64,000 nt of DNA, taken from positions 21,586-85,585 of IMG/VR virus record IMGVR_UViG_3300024264_001700; one strand, written 5' to 3'. The translations under genes were made by a program, and so were the position numbers. Below, piece after piece: positions 8,482 to 16,397 of this stretch. Under the pieces are notes generated by a model. The model ran no database searches, was not told the origin of the DNA, and was given only the letters and a program-made list of their open reading frames with translations. The stretch's first letter is position 1, and every line of letters begins with the position of its first letter. Source of the stretch: a virus.

Positions 8482-8983
8482 TTAATTCTCCGAATTTTAT
8501 ATCATGTATTCCCATATGAAATACTATACGTTCTTGTGAAGGTGCTTCTACTCCGTGTGGTAATTTTGTGTTAAGTACTGTAAGTGTATCATATACAATA
8601 CTTTCTTTTGTGCCTTCCTCTACATATAATGCACCTGTATTTTTTGTTACAGGAATAAGAAAACTACATTCACTTTTAACATCCACATGTATAGGAAGAT
8701 TGCCTCCTTCTAAAACTCTAAAGAAGTTACATCTAAAATCTCGAGGTCGAATACCAAACTCGTTCCAAAGGCTTTTGATTAATTTTAGTAAAGGTCTATC
8801 AAAATTATGTATTTCTTGTACAAAGAACTTATTCATTTCTTTACCACCTGTTGCATCACTTACATATTCTGAATATAGTTTATTACTATCAGTCCATTCA
8901 CTTGTCATATAGGTCTGCCAAAAAGTTGGATTAACTGTAAAATCAGTAGTAATAAAACTATTTTTTACTTTGTTCTTAAACAT
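8474..8983 (-). CDS. 2OG-Fe(II) oxygenase-like protein
   Basis: A 169-residue protein. GGNLPIHVD gives the iron motif (H99, D101); LPHGVEAP gives the distal His H143; Arg 152 (QERIVFHMG) fits the cosubstrate contact. The short length and the His-x-Asp ... His ... Arg order place it with the other minimal oxygenases of operon A. Eight-base overlaps on each side imply translational coupling. Substrate unknown. Confidence 0.7.
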   Translation of the reverse strand: MFKNKVKNSFITTDFTVNPTFWQTYMTSEWTDSNKLYSEYVSDATGGKEMNKFFVQEIHNFDRPLLKLIKSLWNEFGIRPRDFRCNFFRVLEGGNLPIHVDVKSECSFLIPVTKNTGALYVEEGTKESIVYDTLTVLNTKLPHGVEAPSQERIVFHMGIHDIKFGELNV

Positions 8984-9665
8984 ATAAATCTTCTTGTGTA
9001 AGGCAGCTAATAATCAAATGCCAACGTTCAGTGTTGCCATTGTTCCAGGCACTGTGTTTAAACCCTTGATTTAGAAACCAACATTCGCCAATATCCATAA
9101 AACACTCTTCACTATTACCTTGCTTGTCTGTATTTTTAAATCCGCAATCGCTGTTAGTTTTTAGTGGAATATGATATCTCACAGCATAATCTGTATTGTA
9201 GTCTATGTGAGGCTTGATCGAGCCGCCGGGATGCATAATAGCAATTCTGCATCTAGATTTTTCAGCTATAAAAGTGTTAAGCACTGACTCAAGATATGTT
9301 CCGCTAAGTTGTGGCTTGAGTTTGTTATAGTGTCTTTCATCTGGCCTACTTCCGATTTTCTTAGTGTAATCTATATCAACAGAATCTTTATTAAATTCAG
9401 TAACTCCGACTTGTTTATAGTGGCCTTTTGTCATACCAGATATGTACTCTGTATATTGTCCGATACTAAATGCACGTTCGAGTGTAGGTGCTTTACTACC
9501 TACTACGTCACCGTATCCTCCTTTAATTGTCAAATCGTCAAAAAATACAGATTTACCATCTACAGTTGTATCTTCTAATAATTCAAAGTCTTGAAGTATT
9601 TTTTTTGTGTCAAAAGTATAGGTCAGTTTTTTAAATAGTGGAAGTTCTTCTCTACGCTGTCTCAT
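8976..9665 (-). CDS. Aspartyl/asparaginyl hydroxylase-like 2OG-Fe(II) oxygenase
   Basis: A 229-residue protein from the ATG at 9665, which forms an ATGA overlap with the preceding gene; a longer reading from 9722 would overlap it by 61 bases and I think it is not used. HPGGSIKPHID gives H153 and D155. GECWFLNQGFKHSAWNNG gives the distal His H204, and ERWHLIIS gives Arg 214. This is the clearest member of the aspartyl/asparaginyl beta-hydroxylase family in the window. These enzymes hydroxylate Asp/Asn side chains or related small molecules; the target here is unknown. Confidence 0.8.
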   Translation of the reverse strand: MRQRREELPLFKKLTYTFDTKKILQDFELLEDTTVDGKSVFFDDLTIKGGYGDVVGSKAPTLERAFSIGQYTEYISGMTKGHYKQVGVTEFNKDSVDIDYTKKIGSRPDERHYNKLKPQLSGTYLESVLNTFIAEKSRCRIAIMHPGGSIKPHIDYNTDYAVRYHIPLKTNSDCGFKNTDKQGNSEECFMDIGECWFLNQGFKHSAWNNGNTERWHLIISCLTQEDLYV

Positions 9666-10195
9666 AATTTGGTACTCGCTTTGTATTGCCAACAACTCGG
9701 CGCTTCTGGTATGCACACACATTGTTTATCATCATGTAAATGCCATTGTGTGTTTGTTTTTTCTTGTATACTAGTAATTAGCTTGCGAAAGTATCTTGGA
9801 CTCCTTTCTCGGCTTATAAATGCACTAGCAAATCCTTGTGCTTTACACATAGCCATTTGATGTTCAATCATTAATATAGTATGCTTTAATCCTAAGTGTT
9901 TCCGAGAATCTGCATGCCTATATTTAGGATTTTTATAATACTTAGACATTATGCGTATTTCACCAGGTTCATAATATTTAGATCTGTGCCATGCTACACT
10001 AAATTCTGCTATATCTTCTTTTACTTTGAAGATACTTATAACTTGAAAATCATTCCAATCTAAATTTTGATAATTTTTACTTAACGGATCAGTTGAACTG
10101 AAATTAATTTTAGAAAGATCGTTAATAAGATCTAACCTTTCGTTAGGAGAAAATGATATTAATGATGAATCTGGATATGGAGCAGATACTATCAT
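9662..10195 (-). CDS. Possible GNAT-type acetyltransferase
   Basis: A 177-residue protein. The middle and C-terminal parts (GEIRIMSKYYKNPKYR, then a helix IEHQMAMCKAQGFASAFISRE, then YFRKLI) resemble the strand-4/5 and helix layout of GNAT acetyltransferases, with a possible acyl-CoA loop around the RHADSRKHLGLKH segment. The match is by shape only; no textbook Q/RxxGxG/A loop is visible. It sits directly between an oxygenase and a sulfotransferase in operon A. It could instead be an unrelated phage protein. Confidence 0.4.
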   Translation of the reverse strand: MIVSAPYPDSSLISFSPNERLDLINDLSKINFSSTDPLSKNYQNLDWNDFQVISIFKVKEDIAEFSVAWHRSKYYEPGEIRIMSKYYKNPKYRHADSRKHLGLKHTILMIEHQMAMCKAQGFASAFISRERSPRYFRKLITSIQEKTNTQWHLHDDKQCVCIPEAPSCWQYKASTKL

Positions 10196-10879
10196 TTAGA
10201 ATTGATACCCGTATTTTTCTAAGTCGTCTTTGAACATATTTTGTATAATATTTCTTGTGTTAGTATTATAATATTTTTTATATGTATCCCTAGTTGAGCT
10301 ATTAGAATGCGACATGCTTATTGATGTGTTAAATAGTTCTTCTAATAATTTAATTTTATTTTTAAGTTCTTCTATTTTTATTACAATATCAATACTATCT
10401 TCAATCCAATAATTTGTTGTCCTGGGTGTGCTATACCAGTTGTTAAATATTTCTGGGTTACGTACATTAGTGTAAGAATTATAAGGACTACTCGATTCGT
10501 TACTATAATCAATTAGCCAATTTTCAAATCCTAAGTCATAGTAATTAGCCATTGCTATATCATCATTATAGATAGAATTTTGTGTTCCGTCGGGGTTAGT
10601 TGGAGTATGTCCTCTTTTCCATATGCTTACTCTGTTTTTTGCATTTTGTCCCATATAATGAAATAAACTTACCATTCTATCATATGGATTTCTTACAAAT
10701 GTAAAAGTTGTGCCTAAGGTTTTCCAAAGTTGTGTTGCTTCACTAAATGTACAATGCTTATATTTCTTAGGTGCATCAAAGACCAAACCAGTTGATTCTG
10801 CCCAGTACAGTAAGCTTGTGCCGCCTGTTCTAGGAATATGGATAAAAGTTACTTTAGGATCAAGAAAGTGTATTGACAT
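10196..10879 (-). CDS. PAPS-dependent sulfotransferase-like protein
   Basis: A 227-residue protein of the sulfotransferase family. The 5'-phosphosulfate loop HIPRTGGTS (residues 14-22) and the 3'-phosphate motif FVRNPYDRM (62-70) are both intact and correctly spaced. The family moves sulfate from PAPS to hydroxyl groups of sugars, tyrosines or lipids. In an operon full of hydroxylases it could use hydroxyl groups made by its neighbours. No signal peptide or membrane anchor, so it acts in the host cytosol. Substrate unknown. Confidence 0.85.
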   Translation of the reverse strand: MSIHFLDPKVTFIHIPRTGGTSLLYWAESTGLVFDAPKKYKHCTFSEATQLWKTLGTTFTFVRNPYDRMVSLFHYMGQNAKNRVSIWKRGHTPTNPDGTQNSIYNDDIAMANYYDLGFENWLIDYSNESSSPYNSYTNVRNPEIFNNWYSTPRTTNYWIEDSIDIVIKIEELKNKIKLLEELFNTSISMSHSNSSTRDTYKKYYNTNTRNIIQNMFKDDLEKYGYQF

Positions 10880-11435
10880 CGTTCCAAAACTCTTTAGTTT
10901 TTTTACCGTGTATCAGTAAATGCAAGCGTTCCTGATCACTATTGTTTTTAACATCATGTTCATAGTGTATGTTTAAAACCAATGGAACACCAGGAGCATA
11001 CGGTAGTTTCTTTCCATTATGTGTAAATTCACTACCTTCTGGCCACGTGATACAAATATTAATCGGCTCAAGCCAATTGCGCTGTGGTACGTCAATGTGT
11101 GGAGCAATATATCCTCTCGGCTTGATTACTAAAAATCTTACATCATCAATACGTGCTAACGGCAAACTTTTAATCCACTGCATAGTTTTAGGACATTGTT
11201 TGCCTACTTCTGTTAGATCTTTTTTGGCTCTTAGACCATATTCCCAGTGACTATTTGTGCTGTTTGCATCAACTCCGTATAGTGTTACTGCATACCAATC
11301 TTTGTGACCGTCTTCTGGGCGATGTATAATTAGTTTATCTTTTACATTTAAATATTCTTGTTCAACAACATCAACTGGAACTTTCCAGTTCATATGTACA
11401 TATTCTACATCACTATCTCTACTGTATTCCGTCAT
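10860..11435 (-). CDS. Aspartyl/asparaginyl hydroxylase-like 2OG-Fe(II) oxygenase
   Basis: A 191-residue protein. GYIAPHID gives H113 and D115; APGVPLVLNIHYEHDVKN gives the distal His (H160 most likely); ERLHLLIHG gives Arg 170. These match the aspartyl/asparaginyl beta-hydroxylase layout (PF05118-like). It overlaps the sulfotransferase gene by 20 bases and the TauD-like gene by 17, so the three are probably translated together. Confidence 0.8.
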   Translation of the reverse strand: MTEYSRDSDVEYVHMNWKVPVDVVEQEYLNVKDKLIIHRPEDGHKDWYAVTLYGVDANSTNSHWEYGLRAKKDLTEVGKQCPKTMQWIKSLPLARIDDVRFLVIKPRGYIAPHIDVPQRNWLEPINICITWPEGSEFTHNGKKLPYAPGVPLVLNIHYEHDVKNNSDQERLHLLIHGKKTKEFWNDVNTLS

Positions 11436-12396
11436 AATAAAATGCTCCTCGCCACAATAGTCTATCTTGCTGTTCGCCGTCTACTTCAGGAAAAGGCTGA
11501 CGCTTGTGTAGTGCTTGTGTTTGATCAAACAACATCAAGTCTCCTGTTTTCCAATCGTGACTGTATTCATACTTTAGGTAATGTTTGACTAGATAGTCGT
11601 ATAATTCTTTTTGTTCATCTTTAGGAATGTCATGTAGTCCTGCTACATTTAAGAAAGGAAAATATAATCCTTTTTGTCCTGTTACTGTATGTTCATGTAC
11701 TAGTTTTTTGTAGGTATACTTCCATCGACCTTCTACACTAAACTCTTGTTTCCTACGCATCATTTCTTGGTATATAGGACCATTACTACGTTTGCGTCCT
11801 TGTATGTTGTGCAAGTCTTTTGCTTCATCAGCAGTAACTTGATCTTCGCTTATAGTATATGCCCTATTGTCATTAAGTATTCGAGGCTGTTCTGTACGTG
11901 TGATCAAATGCTCAAAGTCGCTTCTATGAAAACTTCTTACATCACTTGTAATCATTAGCATAGTATTTTCAATTGTTTTCTTTACATGATTAGGCAAGTC
12001 GTTGTATGCTTCGACACCATTTAAGAATATAGTATCGCATCTATCTTTTGTAGGAACAACACAATACAATGTTACACAGTCCTCAGGATCAAGTGCAAGT
12101 GTGCCGTTACAATGCCATTCAAGTTCACCTTGTGGAAATATACCACGCTTGCCTCCTAGTTCAGGCATTGCACGATTTGTTACATATTGTATTTGGTGAT
12201 AATCAGGATCTTCGTACCAAGCATGATGCTGAGTCTTGTCTCCCCATAGAGCAAGTATTCTAGCATACTCATCTTTTGTAAGTTCTTGGTTGCGTAGTAA
12301 TACATTTGAATGATAAGCGGTTAGTTTTGCTACATTCTTAATTTGTTCGTCTGTACATTTTTTTAAATCTATATCAAGTTCTTTGTGAATATTCAT
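11419..12396 (-). CDS. TauD/TfdA-like oxygenase with His-x-Asn in place of His-x-Asp
   Basis: A 325-residue TauD/TfdA-type protein. N-terminal VLLRNQELTKDEYARILALWG is characteristic. The iron motif region reads LEWHCNGTL: H95 followed by N97 where the family has Asp/Glu. The codons are CAT TGT AAC, so the substitution is real in this sequence. The distal His is H297 (QALHKRQPF) and Arg 312 or 316 would bind 2-oxoglutarate. Loss of the carboxylate ligand is known to allow halogenase-type chemistry in some family members (which have Ala/Gly); Asn here could instead reduce or change activity. Paralogue of the gene at 7155-7961. Confidence 0.8.
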   Translation of the reverse strand: MNIHKELDIDLKKCTDEQIKNVAKLTAYHSNVLLRNQELTKDEYARILALWGDKTQHHAWYEDPDYHQIQYVTNRAMPELGGKRGIFPQGELEWHCNGTLALDPEDCVTLYCVVPTKDRCDTIFLNGVEAYNDLPNHVKKTIENTMLMITSDVRSFHRSDFEHLITRTEQPRILNDNRAYTISEDQVTADEAKDLHNIQGRKRSNGPIYQEMMRRKQEFSVEGRWKYTYKKLVHEHTVTGQKGLYFPFLNVAGLHDIPKDEQKELYDYLVKHYLKYEYSHDWKTGDLMLFDQTQALHKRQPFPEVDGEQQDRLLWRGAFYYDGIQ

Positions 12397-12940
12397 GATG
12401 ATCTTTATGATTACCTTCTAACGGCGCTATTAGGTTAATCCAAAAATTGTTTATAGGGCCTTTTAAATCATGTCCAAACAAATTTAATATACCAAATCCA
12501 AGATAAGATAACACTACTAGCATTGTATTAATTATAACAGCATCTAAGCCAAAAGTCAAGAAAGAAATAATCCAATGTGCAATAAAAATATATGTTCCGT
12601 ATTTGTGAAAAAACATAACTCTAGGATTACGTATCAAGTCTATAAGAAATTTACGTGGTATACTATCTACACTCCACAGACTGAATAATATTACATACCA
12701 AGGGTGATTCTTTACACTATGCGGATCCTTAGGTGTGTCGGCATATGCATGGTGCATACGATGCACACCGGACCATGTAAGTGCGCTACGTCCGCCGCAT
12801 AGTAAACCTATATATAGTAACCAAATTTCAACCATCGGACTTGCATTATAAGACTTATGAGAAAAATATCTATGATAGCCAAACGTAATGCCAAAAAGTG
12901 CAAGAATCCAGTATGTAATATATCCATATAATAATATCAT
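12374..12940 (-). CDS. Fatty-acid (acyl-CoA delta-9 type) desaturase, short
   Basis: A 188-residue membrane protein with the three His boxes of membrane di-iron desaturases: HRYFSH (H23-H28), HRMHH (60-64) and HKDHH (178-182), plus a DPH after the second box. Hydrophobic segments lie at about residues 1-20, 38-55, 80-100 and 110-150. It is shorter than typical bacterial desaturases (about 270-300 residues) but keeps all His ligands. The start is the ATG at 12940 with GGAG upstream; an in-frame TTG at 12952 is less likely. It would introduce a double bond into host acyl chains and so alter membrane lipid during infection. Confidence 0.85.
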   Translation of the reverse strand: MILLYGYITYWILALFGITFGYHRYFSHKSYNASPMVEIWLLYIGLLCGGRSALTWSGVHRMHHAYADTPKDPHSVKNHPWYVILFSLWSVDSIPRKFLIDLIRNPRVMFFHKYGTYIFIAHWIISFLTFGLDAVIINTMLVVLSYLGFGILNLFGHDLKGPINNFWINLIAPLEGNHKDHHEYSQRT

Positions 12941-12941
12941 A

Positions 12942-13640
12942 TTATTCTCCAATTTTCGTAAATATACTTAAACCAATTTTTCTTGTAATGCCAACATCGT
13001 TAAAATTACTAGCACTATGAAGATCTAAACTGTCAAAAGAAATAATACTACCAATCTTCCAAGGAAAATAAGCATTTACACTTAATCCTTTAAGCCAGTG
13101 ACTCTTTAAGTGCGAAAGATACTTCAAATGTATTTCATCTATACCTGCATTGTTTTTATTTTCTACTTCGTTGTAATTAGTTAAGAACTTATTATAATGT
13201 ACAGAATATCCTGATACATCTTCTTCATTTACAAATTTTGCAGGACCTCCATAATAACTTTGATCAAACACAAAAAATTTTGCTTTATCACAGATGTTGC
13301 CTTCAACGTACAATGGAATTACAAATGCTTTATAACATTGTGGATAATCAAAACTATCATCATTATGTATAATATGTGGCTTTTCTACATCAAAAAAATG
13401 TGCATCACGTAAATTAAATTCTCCATATAATTGCCTTAACTTATATAGAATATTATTAATAATTCCTTCGTCTTCATCAACCTTCAATACTTTCGGACCA
13501 GTAACTTTTTCTACAACATCGTCGCTTGTATTATAAAATTTTAACAAACTATCAATATCATCAGAAGTAACTATATCCCAATGCTGAACAGGGTTACTTT
13601 TAGTTCTTTTAATTGCTTCAATTTGTTCTAATGTACGCAT
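12942..13640 (-). CDS. 2OG-Fe(II) oxygenase-like protein
   Basis: A 232-residue protein. KPHIIHNDD gives H92 and D94; SFDSLDLHSASNF gives distal His H208; ITRKIGLSIF gives Arg 220. The FPWKIGSIISFDS stretch before the distal His resembles LPWKLCSGIVQDTS in the oxygenase at 5824-6714, so the two are paralogues. It shares one base (TAATG) with the radical SAM gene upstream and is one base away from the desaturase gene downstream. Substrate unknown. Confidence 0.7.
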   Translation of the reverse strand: MRTLEQIEAIKRTKSNPVQHWDIVTSDDIDSLLKFYNTSDDVVEKVTGPKVLKVDEDEGIINNILYKLRQLYGEFNLRDAHFFDVEKPHIIHNDDSFDYPQCYKAFVIPLYVEGNICDKAKFFVFDQSYYGGPAKFVNEEDVSGYSVHYNKFLTNYNEVENKNNAGIDEIHLKYLSHLKSHWLKGLSVNAYFPWKIGSIISFDSLDLHSASNFNDVGITRKIGLSIFTKIGE

Positions 13641-14752
13641 TAATATTTACTTTTTGGTATCTTTGAATCAGCACTTGACACACAACTTTTAGTAATACAC
13701 GTTTGTGGCTCTTTAAACAAGGTAAAGCCTGTCTCTATGTTGCCTAGTGGTGTATCGTGACAACTATAACTCCTTTTGACACTACCGTCAGGCTCCCGTA
13801 TTATTATTCCGCTGTAGCCAGCATTACAACGCCATCCTTCGAAATTGTTAAAATTAAAGGCATTAAAGCGTTCTGCCTGGTCCATATAGTATTTATTGCC
13901 TTCAGAATCTTTTAATTCAACTTGCATATGCCAAGGTATACTTGTATCCAGTTTACCGTCTACTCCTTGGGGTACCTGGAACGATGGCTTTGGACGTTTG
14001 GCCCATTTGCGTTTACTTTCTGTATAGGCTCTTTGCGGCATTCCGTTCCAGAGTTTTTTAAGGTGTTCCTCACTATACCCATCCACAACACGGGAGGCCG
14101 TTGGATCGGACTGAGGTTTAAGAGTAACATTAATTCCTTGTTCGTGGAAGAACAAGGCGTTTTCCCAGTCCCTCTCAAACCAGTCCGGAACCATAACCAT
14201 ATTGATCGTAACTTGAACATCATGCTCCTGGCAGAAGATTAACTTGTCTGCAAAGTCCTGCATCTTCTCTACTGTATTTAAGTGTTCTGTGTGTAAACTT
14301 GCTGTAATACTAGCACGATGAAAAGGTTTTACACGTTCTACATAGTCTTCAAACCATCGCATATTGCGACTACAGTTTGATGTCATATGCACAGAGGTAT
14401 AATTAGTGTTAGTAACATCATCAGCCAAATGCTGCAAAATATCCAAGTATCCTGGATGAAAAGTAGGCTCGCCGCCAGACAAAGAAAAATGGAAACTATT
14501 AAAACTGTTATCACGTGCTTGCCTCTTAATTTCATCTATAGTCGCTAGACACAACTCTGTTGGTCTATGATCTTTTCTATCACTTCTTGCGTAGGGCCAA
14601 CAGTAGGAGCATTTGTAGTTACAGAATCTTCCGAGCAACCAGCTGACAGTAAACAAGTCTCTATATAAGAGTGTCCGTTGTCCGACGCTAACAATGTCGT
14701 CAAACGGGATCTTTGTAAAGTCATAATTACTCCATTTCAAATCTTCATTCAT
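13640..14752 (-). CDS. Radical SAM enzyme with C-terminal SPASM-like cysteines
   Basis: A 370-residue protein and first gene of operon A. The [4Fe-4S] motif CNYKCSYC (C44, C48, C51) and GGEP (93-96) mark the radical SAM barrel. The C-terminal 70 residues carry Cys in RCNAG, YSCHD, TCITKSC, consistent with a SPASM or twitch domain holding an auxiliary iron-sulfur cluster. SPASM enzymes usually modify peptides or proteins, some sugars. Its ATG lies only six bases after the -10 box, so the mRNA is probably leaderless here. It is related to the radical SAM gene at 16394-17623 by its N-terminal layout. Confidence 0.9.
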   Translation of the reverse strand: MNEDLKWSNYDFTKIPFDDIVSVGQRTLLYRDLFTVSWLLGRFCNYKCSYCWPYARSDRKDHRPTELCLATIDEIKRQARDNSFNSFHFSLSGGEPTFHPGYLDILQHLADDVTNTNYTSVHMTSNCSRNMRWFEDYVERVKPFHRASITASLHTEHLNTVEKMQDFADKLIFCQEHDVQVTINMVMVPDWFERDWENALFFHEQGINVTLKPQSDPTASRVVDGYSEEHLKKLWNGMPQRAYTESKRKWAKRPKPSFQVPQGVDGKLDTSIPWHMQVELKDSEGNKYYMDQAERFNAFNFNNFEGWRCNAGYSGIIIREPDGSVKRSYSCHDTPLGNIETGFTLFKEPQTCITKSCVSSADSKIPKSKY

Positions 14753-14758
14753 ATCTTT

Positions 14759-14787
14759 ATATTAGCACCATTTTAGCATTCTGTCAA
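14759..14787 (-). promoter_or_regulatory. sigma70-like promoter of operon A
   Basis: On the minus strand TTGACA (14782-14787), a 17-base spacer, then TAATAT (14759-14764). The start codon at 14752 follows after AAAGAT, so the predicted transcription start falls on or next to the ATG. It drives 14 genes down to 5113. Confidence 0.75.
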
Positions 14788-14800
14788 GATATTTATAAAA

Positions 14801-14808
14801 GATAAATA
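14801..14808 (+). promoter_or_regulatory. T4-type late promoter (GATAAATA) before nitroreductase
   Basis: GATAAATA on the plus strand, 21 bases before the nitroreductase ATG, with GGGGAGG at 14816-14822 as ribosome site. It is the only plus-strand promoter within the island and lies back-to-back with the operon A promoter. Confidence 0.6.
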
Positions 14809-14828
14809 CATTATAGGGGAGGACTGAG

Positions 14829-15443
14829 ATGTTTGAATCACACAAAGAACTTAAAAAAGCTGTTATTAGAAGCCAACACGTACAGCGCAACTGGGACTTA
14901 ACAAAAGATATTCCAGAGGACGATCTAGAGCTTTTAATTCATGCTGCTACAAATTGTCCAAGCAAACAAAATTTTGCTTTTTATAAACTTCATTTTATTA
15001 CCAATAGAGAAAAAATAGAATCTATTCATGCTCTAACAGAGGGTCTTAGAAACATGAAAGGTGAAATGAGTACTAACAGTCAAACTCTTGCAAATTTATT
15101 AGTTGTATTTGAAGATATAGATCCTAGTCCTGAACTTATAGAAAAGTGGAAACTACGTGATCATTCAAATATGGAAACACTAAAAAGAGATCAGCAAACG
15201 GCTATCGGTGTAGCTGCTGGTTATTTGAATGTTATTGCAAGTATGCTCGGTTACGGCACAGGCTGCTGTGCTTGCTACGATTACAACGAAGTAAAAGAAA
15301 AAATAGGATTTGAAAAAGATCCATTACTTATGATGGGTATAGGATTCAAGGACGAAACACGCAATCGTAGAGAACATCATTTAACAGGCGAAATGATGGG
15401 ACGTAGAGTAAAAGAGACTATTGAAGTTGTAGTAAGTAGATAA
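14829..15443 (+). CDS. Nitroreductase-family flavoprotein
   Basis: A 204-residue protein of the FMN-dependent nitroreductase family. The N-terminal RSQHVQRNWD segment fits the Arg-rich FMN phosphate site, and AATNCPSKQN fits the next FMN-contact loop; the C-terminal part has GYGTGCCACYDY and the final Arg-rich helix. Family members use NAD(P)H to reduce nitro groups, quinones, flavins or enones. It is the only plus-strand gene in the island and has its own late promoter. Its TAA abuts the opposite-strand radical SAM stop with no spacer. It might supply reduced flavin or electrons late in infection, which is speculation. Confidence 0.8.
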   Translation: MFESHKELKKAVIRSQHVQRNWDLTKDIPEDDLELLIHAATNCPSKQNFAFYKLHFITNREKIESIHALTEGLRNMKGEMSTNSQTLANLLVVFEDIDPSPELIEKWKLRDHSNMETLKRDQQTAIGVAAGYLNVIASMLGYGTGCCACYDYNEVKEKIGFEKDPLLMMGIGFKDETRNRREHHLTGEMMGRRVKETIEVVVSR

Positions 15444-15463
15444 TTATAAAGATTCTTTTATAA
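15444..15463. terminator. AT-rich imperfect hairpin at convergent gene ends (weak)
   Basis: TTATAAAG, loop ATT, CTTTTATAA forms an imperfect stem with one bulge, right after the nitroreductase stop and inside the end of the opposite radical SAM gene. T-rich sequence follows on the plus strand. It is the only hairpin seen at this junction; its stability is low and its function unproved. Confidence 0.25.
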
Positions 15464-16397
15464 ATTTATCTCTTTTTAATTTTTTACAAACTTGCTCACA
15501 CCTTGGCAGGGGAGAGTTAGTATTCCACGAACTTATAATCTCATTCCATATGTTGCTAGATATTGCTTCGTCAATACCTACTTCATTTAGATTTATAGTA
15601 TTTTTATAATCGTGATCATTCAATAACTGTTCAAAATTATCTTTAATTATACCACTTGTATTGTATTCTAGCATTTTACTATTTAAATGACAACAAGGTA
15701 TTATATTACCTGTATGATTAATAAAAATTCTGTTCTGATCTTTATATTTACAACTTATATAAGATTCTTCTTGAACATTGTCAATCTGTTCTTGCTTAGG
15801 CGTTACAGACTTTGTATCTTTTCTATGACTTATAATAGTTTTAAAATCTTTAAAACCTTCAGTCTTTGCTAAATCTTTTGCAGTGTCTAATTGATGTTCG
15901 TTATGTTCAAACACAATAAACTGCCAAACAGCCTTGCCTCCAGCAGCAATAAATGCTTTATAATTTTGTTCTACTTTTTTAAAACTTGAACCTTCTCTAT
16001 ATACTTCGCTTAATTCATCACTGCCGTCAATCCCCCATGTCACTCTATGACTATTCGGCAATCTTTCAGCAAGCTCTGCCCACCATTTCGCAGTCCGTAA
16101 ACTACCGTTAGTAGCAATATTGATATGACAGTTCCATTCTGCAAAATGATCTATTATTTCAAAGAATTGAGGATGAGTAGTAGGTTCGTCTACACTACCA
16201 CAAAAATTTATTATCTTAATATTAGGAAACTGTTCTTTTTTGAATCGAGTTTTGATAGTTTCTAAATCAATATAACTTTTGTTTAAAATTTTATCTGCTT
16301 GATTAGATATAACTCTAAAACAGCCTTTGCATTGTATATTACAAAAACTAGTAAGTTCAATATCAATCCATTCTATAGTATCCATTGACCACATCAC
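15444..16397 (-). CDS. Radical SAM enzyme, CG-x-x-x-[DE]P variant, C-terminal Cys cluster
   Basis: A 317-residue protein, last gene of operon B. CNIQCKGC (C19, C23, C26) binds the SAM cluster. In place of GGEP it has NFCGSVDEPTTHP. The C-terminal part has SCKY, IIPCCHLN and RCEQVCKK, consistent with auxiliary cluster(s) in a SPASM-type domain. The FEHNEHQLDTAKDLA segment recurs in the enzymes at 21278 and 22359, so the three form one paralogous group. Four-base overlap with the upstream radical SAM gene. Substrate unknown. Confidence 0.88.
   Translation of the reverse strand: MMWSMDTIEWIDIELTSFCNIQCKGCFRVISNQADKILNKSYIDLETIKTRFKKEQFPNIKIINFCGSVDEPTTHPQFFEIIDHFAEWNCHINIATNGSLRTAKWWAELAERLPNSHRVTWGIDGSDELSEVYREGSSFKKVEQNYKAFIAAGGKAVWQFIVFEHNEHQLDTAKDLAKTEGFKDFKTIISHRKDTKSVTPKQEQIDNVQEESYISCKYKDQNRIFINHTGNIIPCCHLNSKMLEYNTSGIIKDNFEQLLNDHDYKNTINLNEVGIDEAISSNIWNEIISSWNTNSPLPRCEQVCKKLKRDKFIKESL

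Noticed and set aside
8568-8912. Plus-strand open frames inside operon A, for example 8568-8912 and 11358-11588
   Set aside because: They lie opposite well-supported genes with iron-ligand motifs, lack ribosome sites and recognisable domains, and look like shadows.
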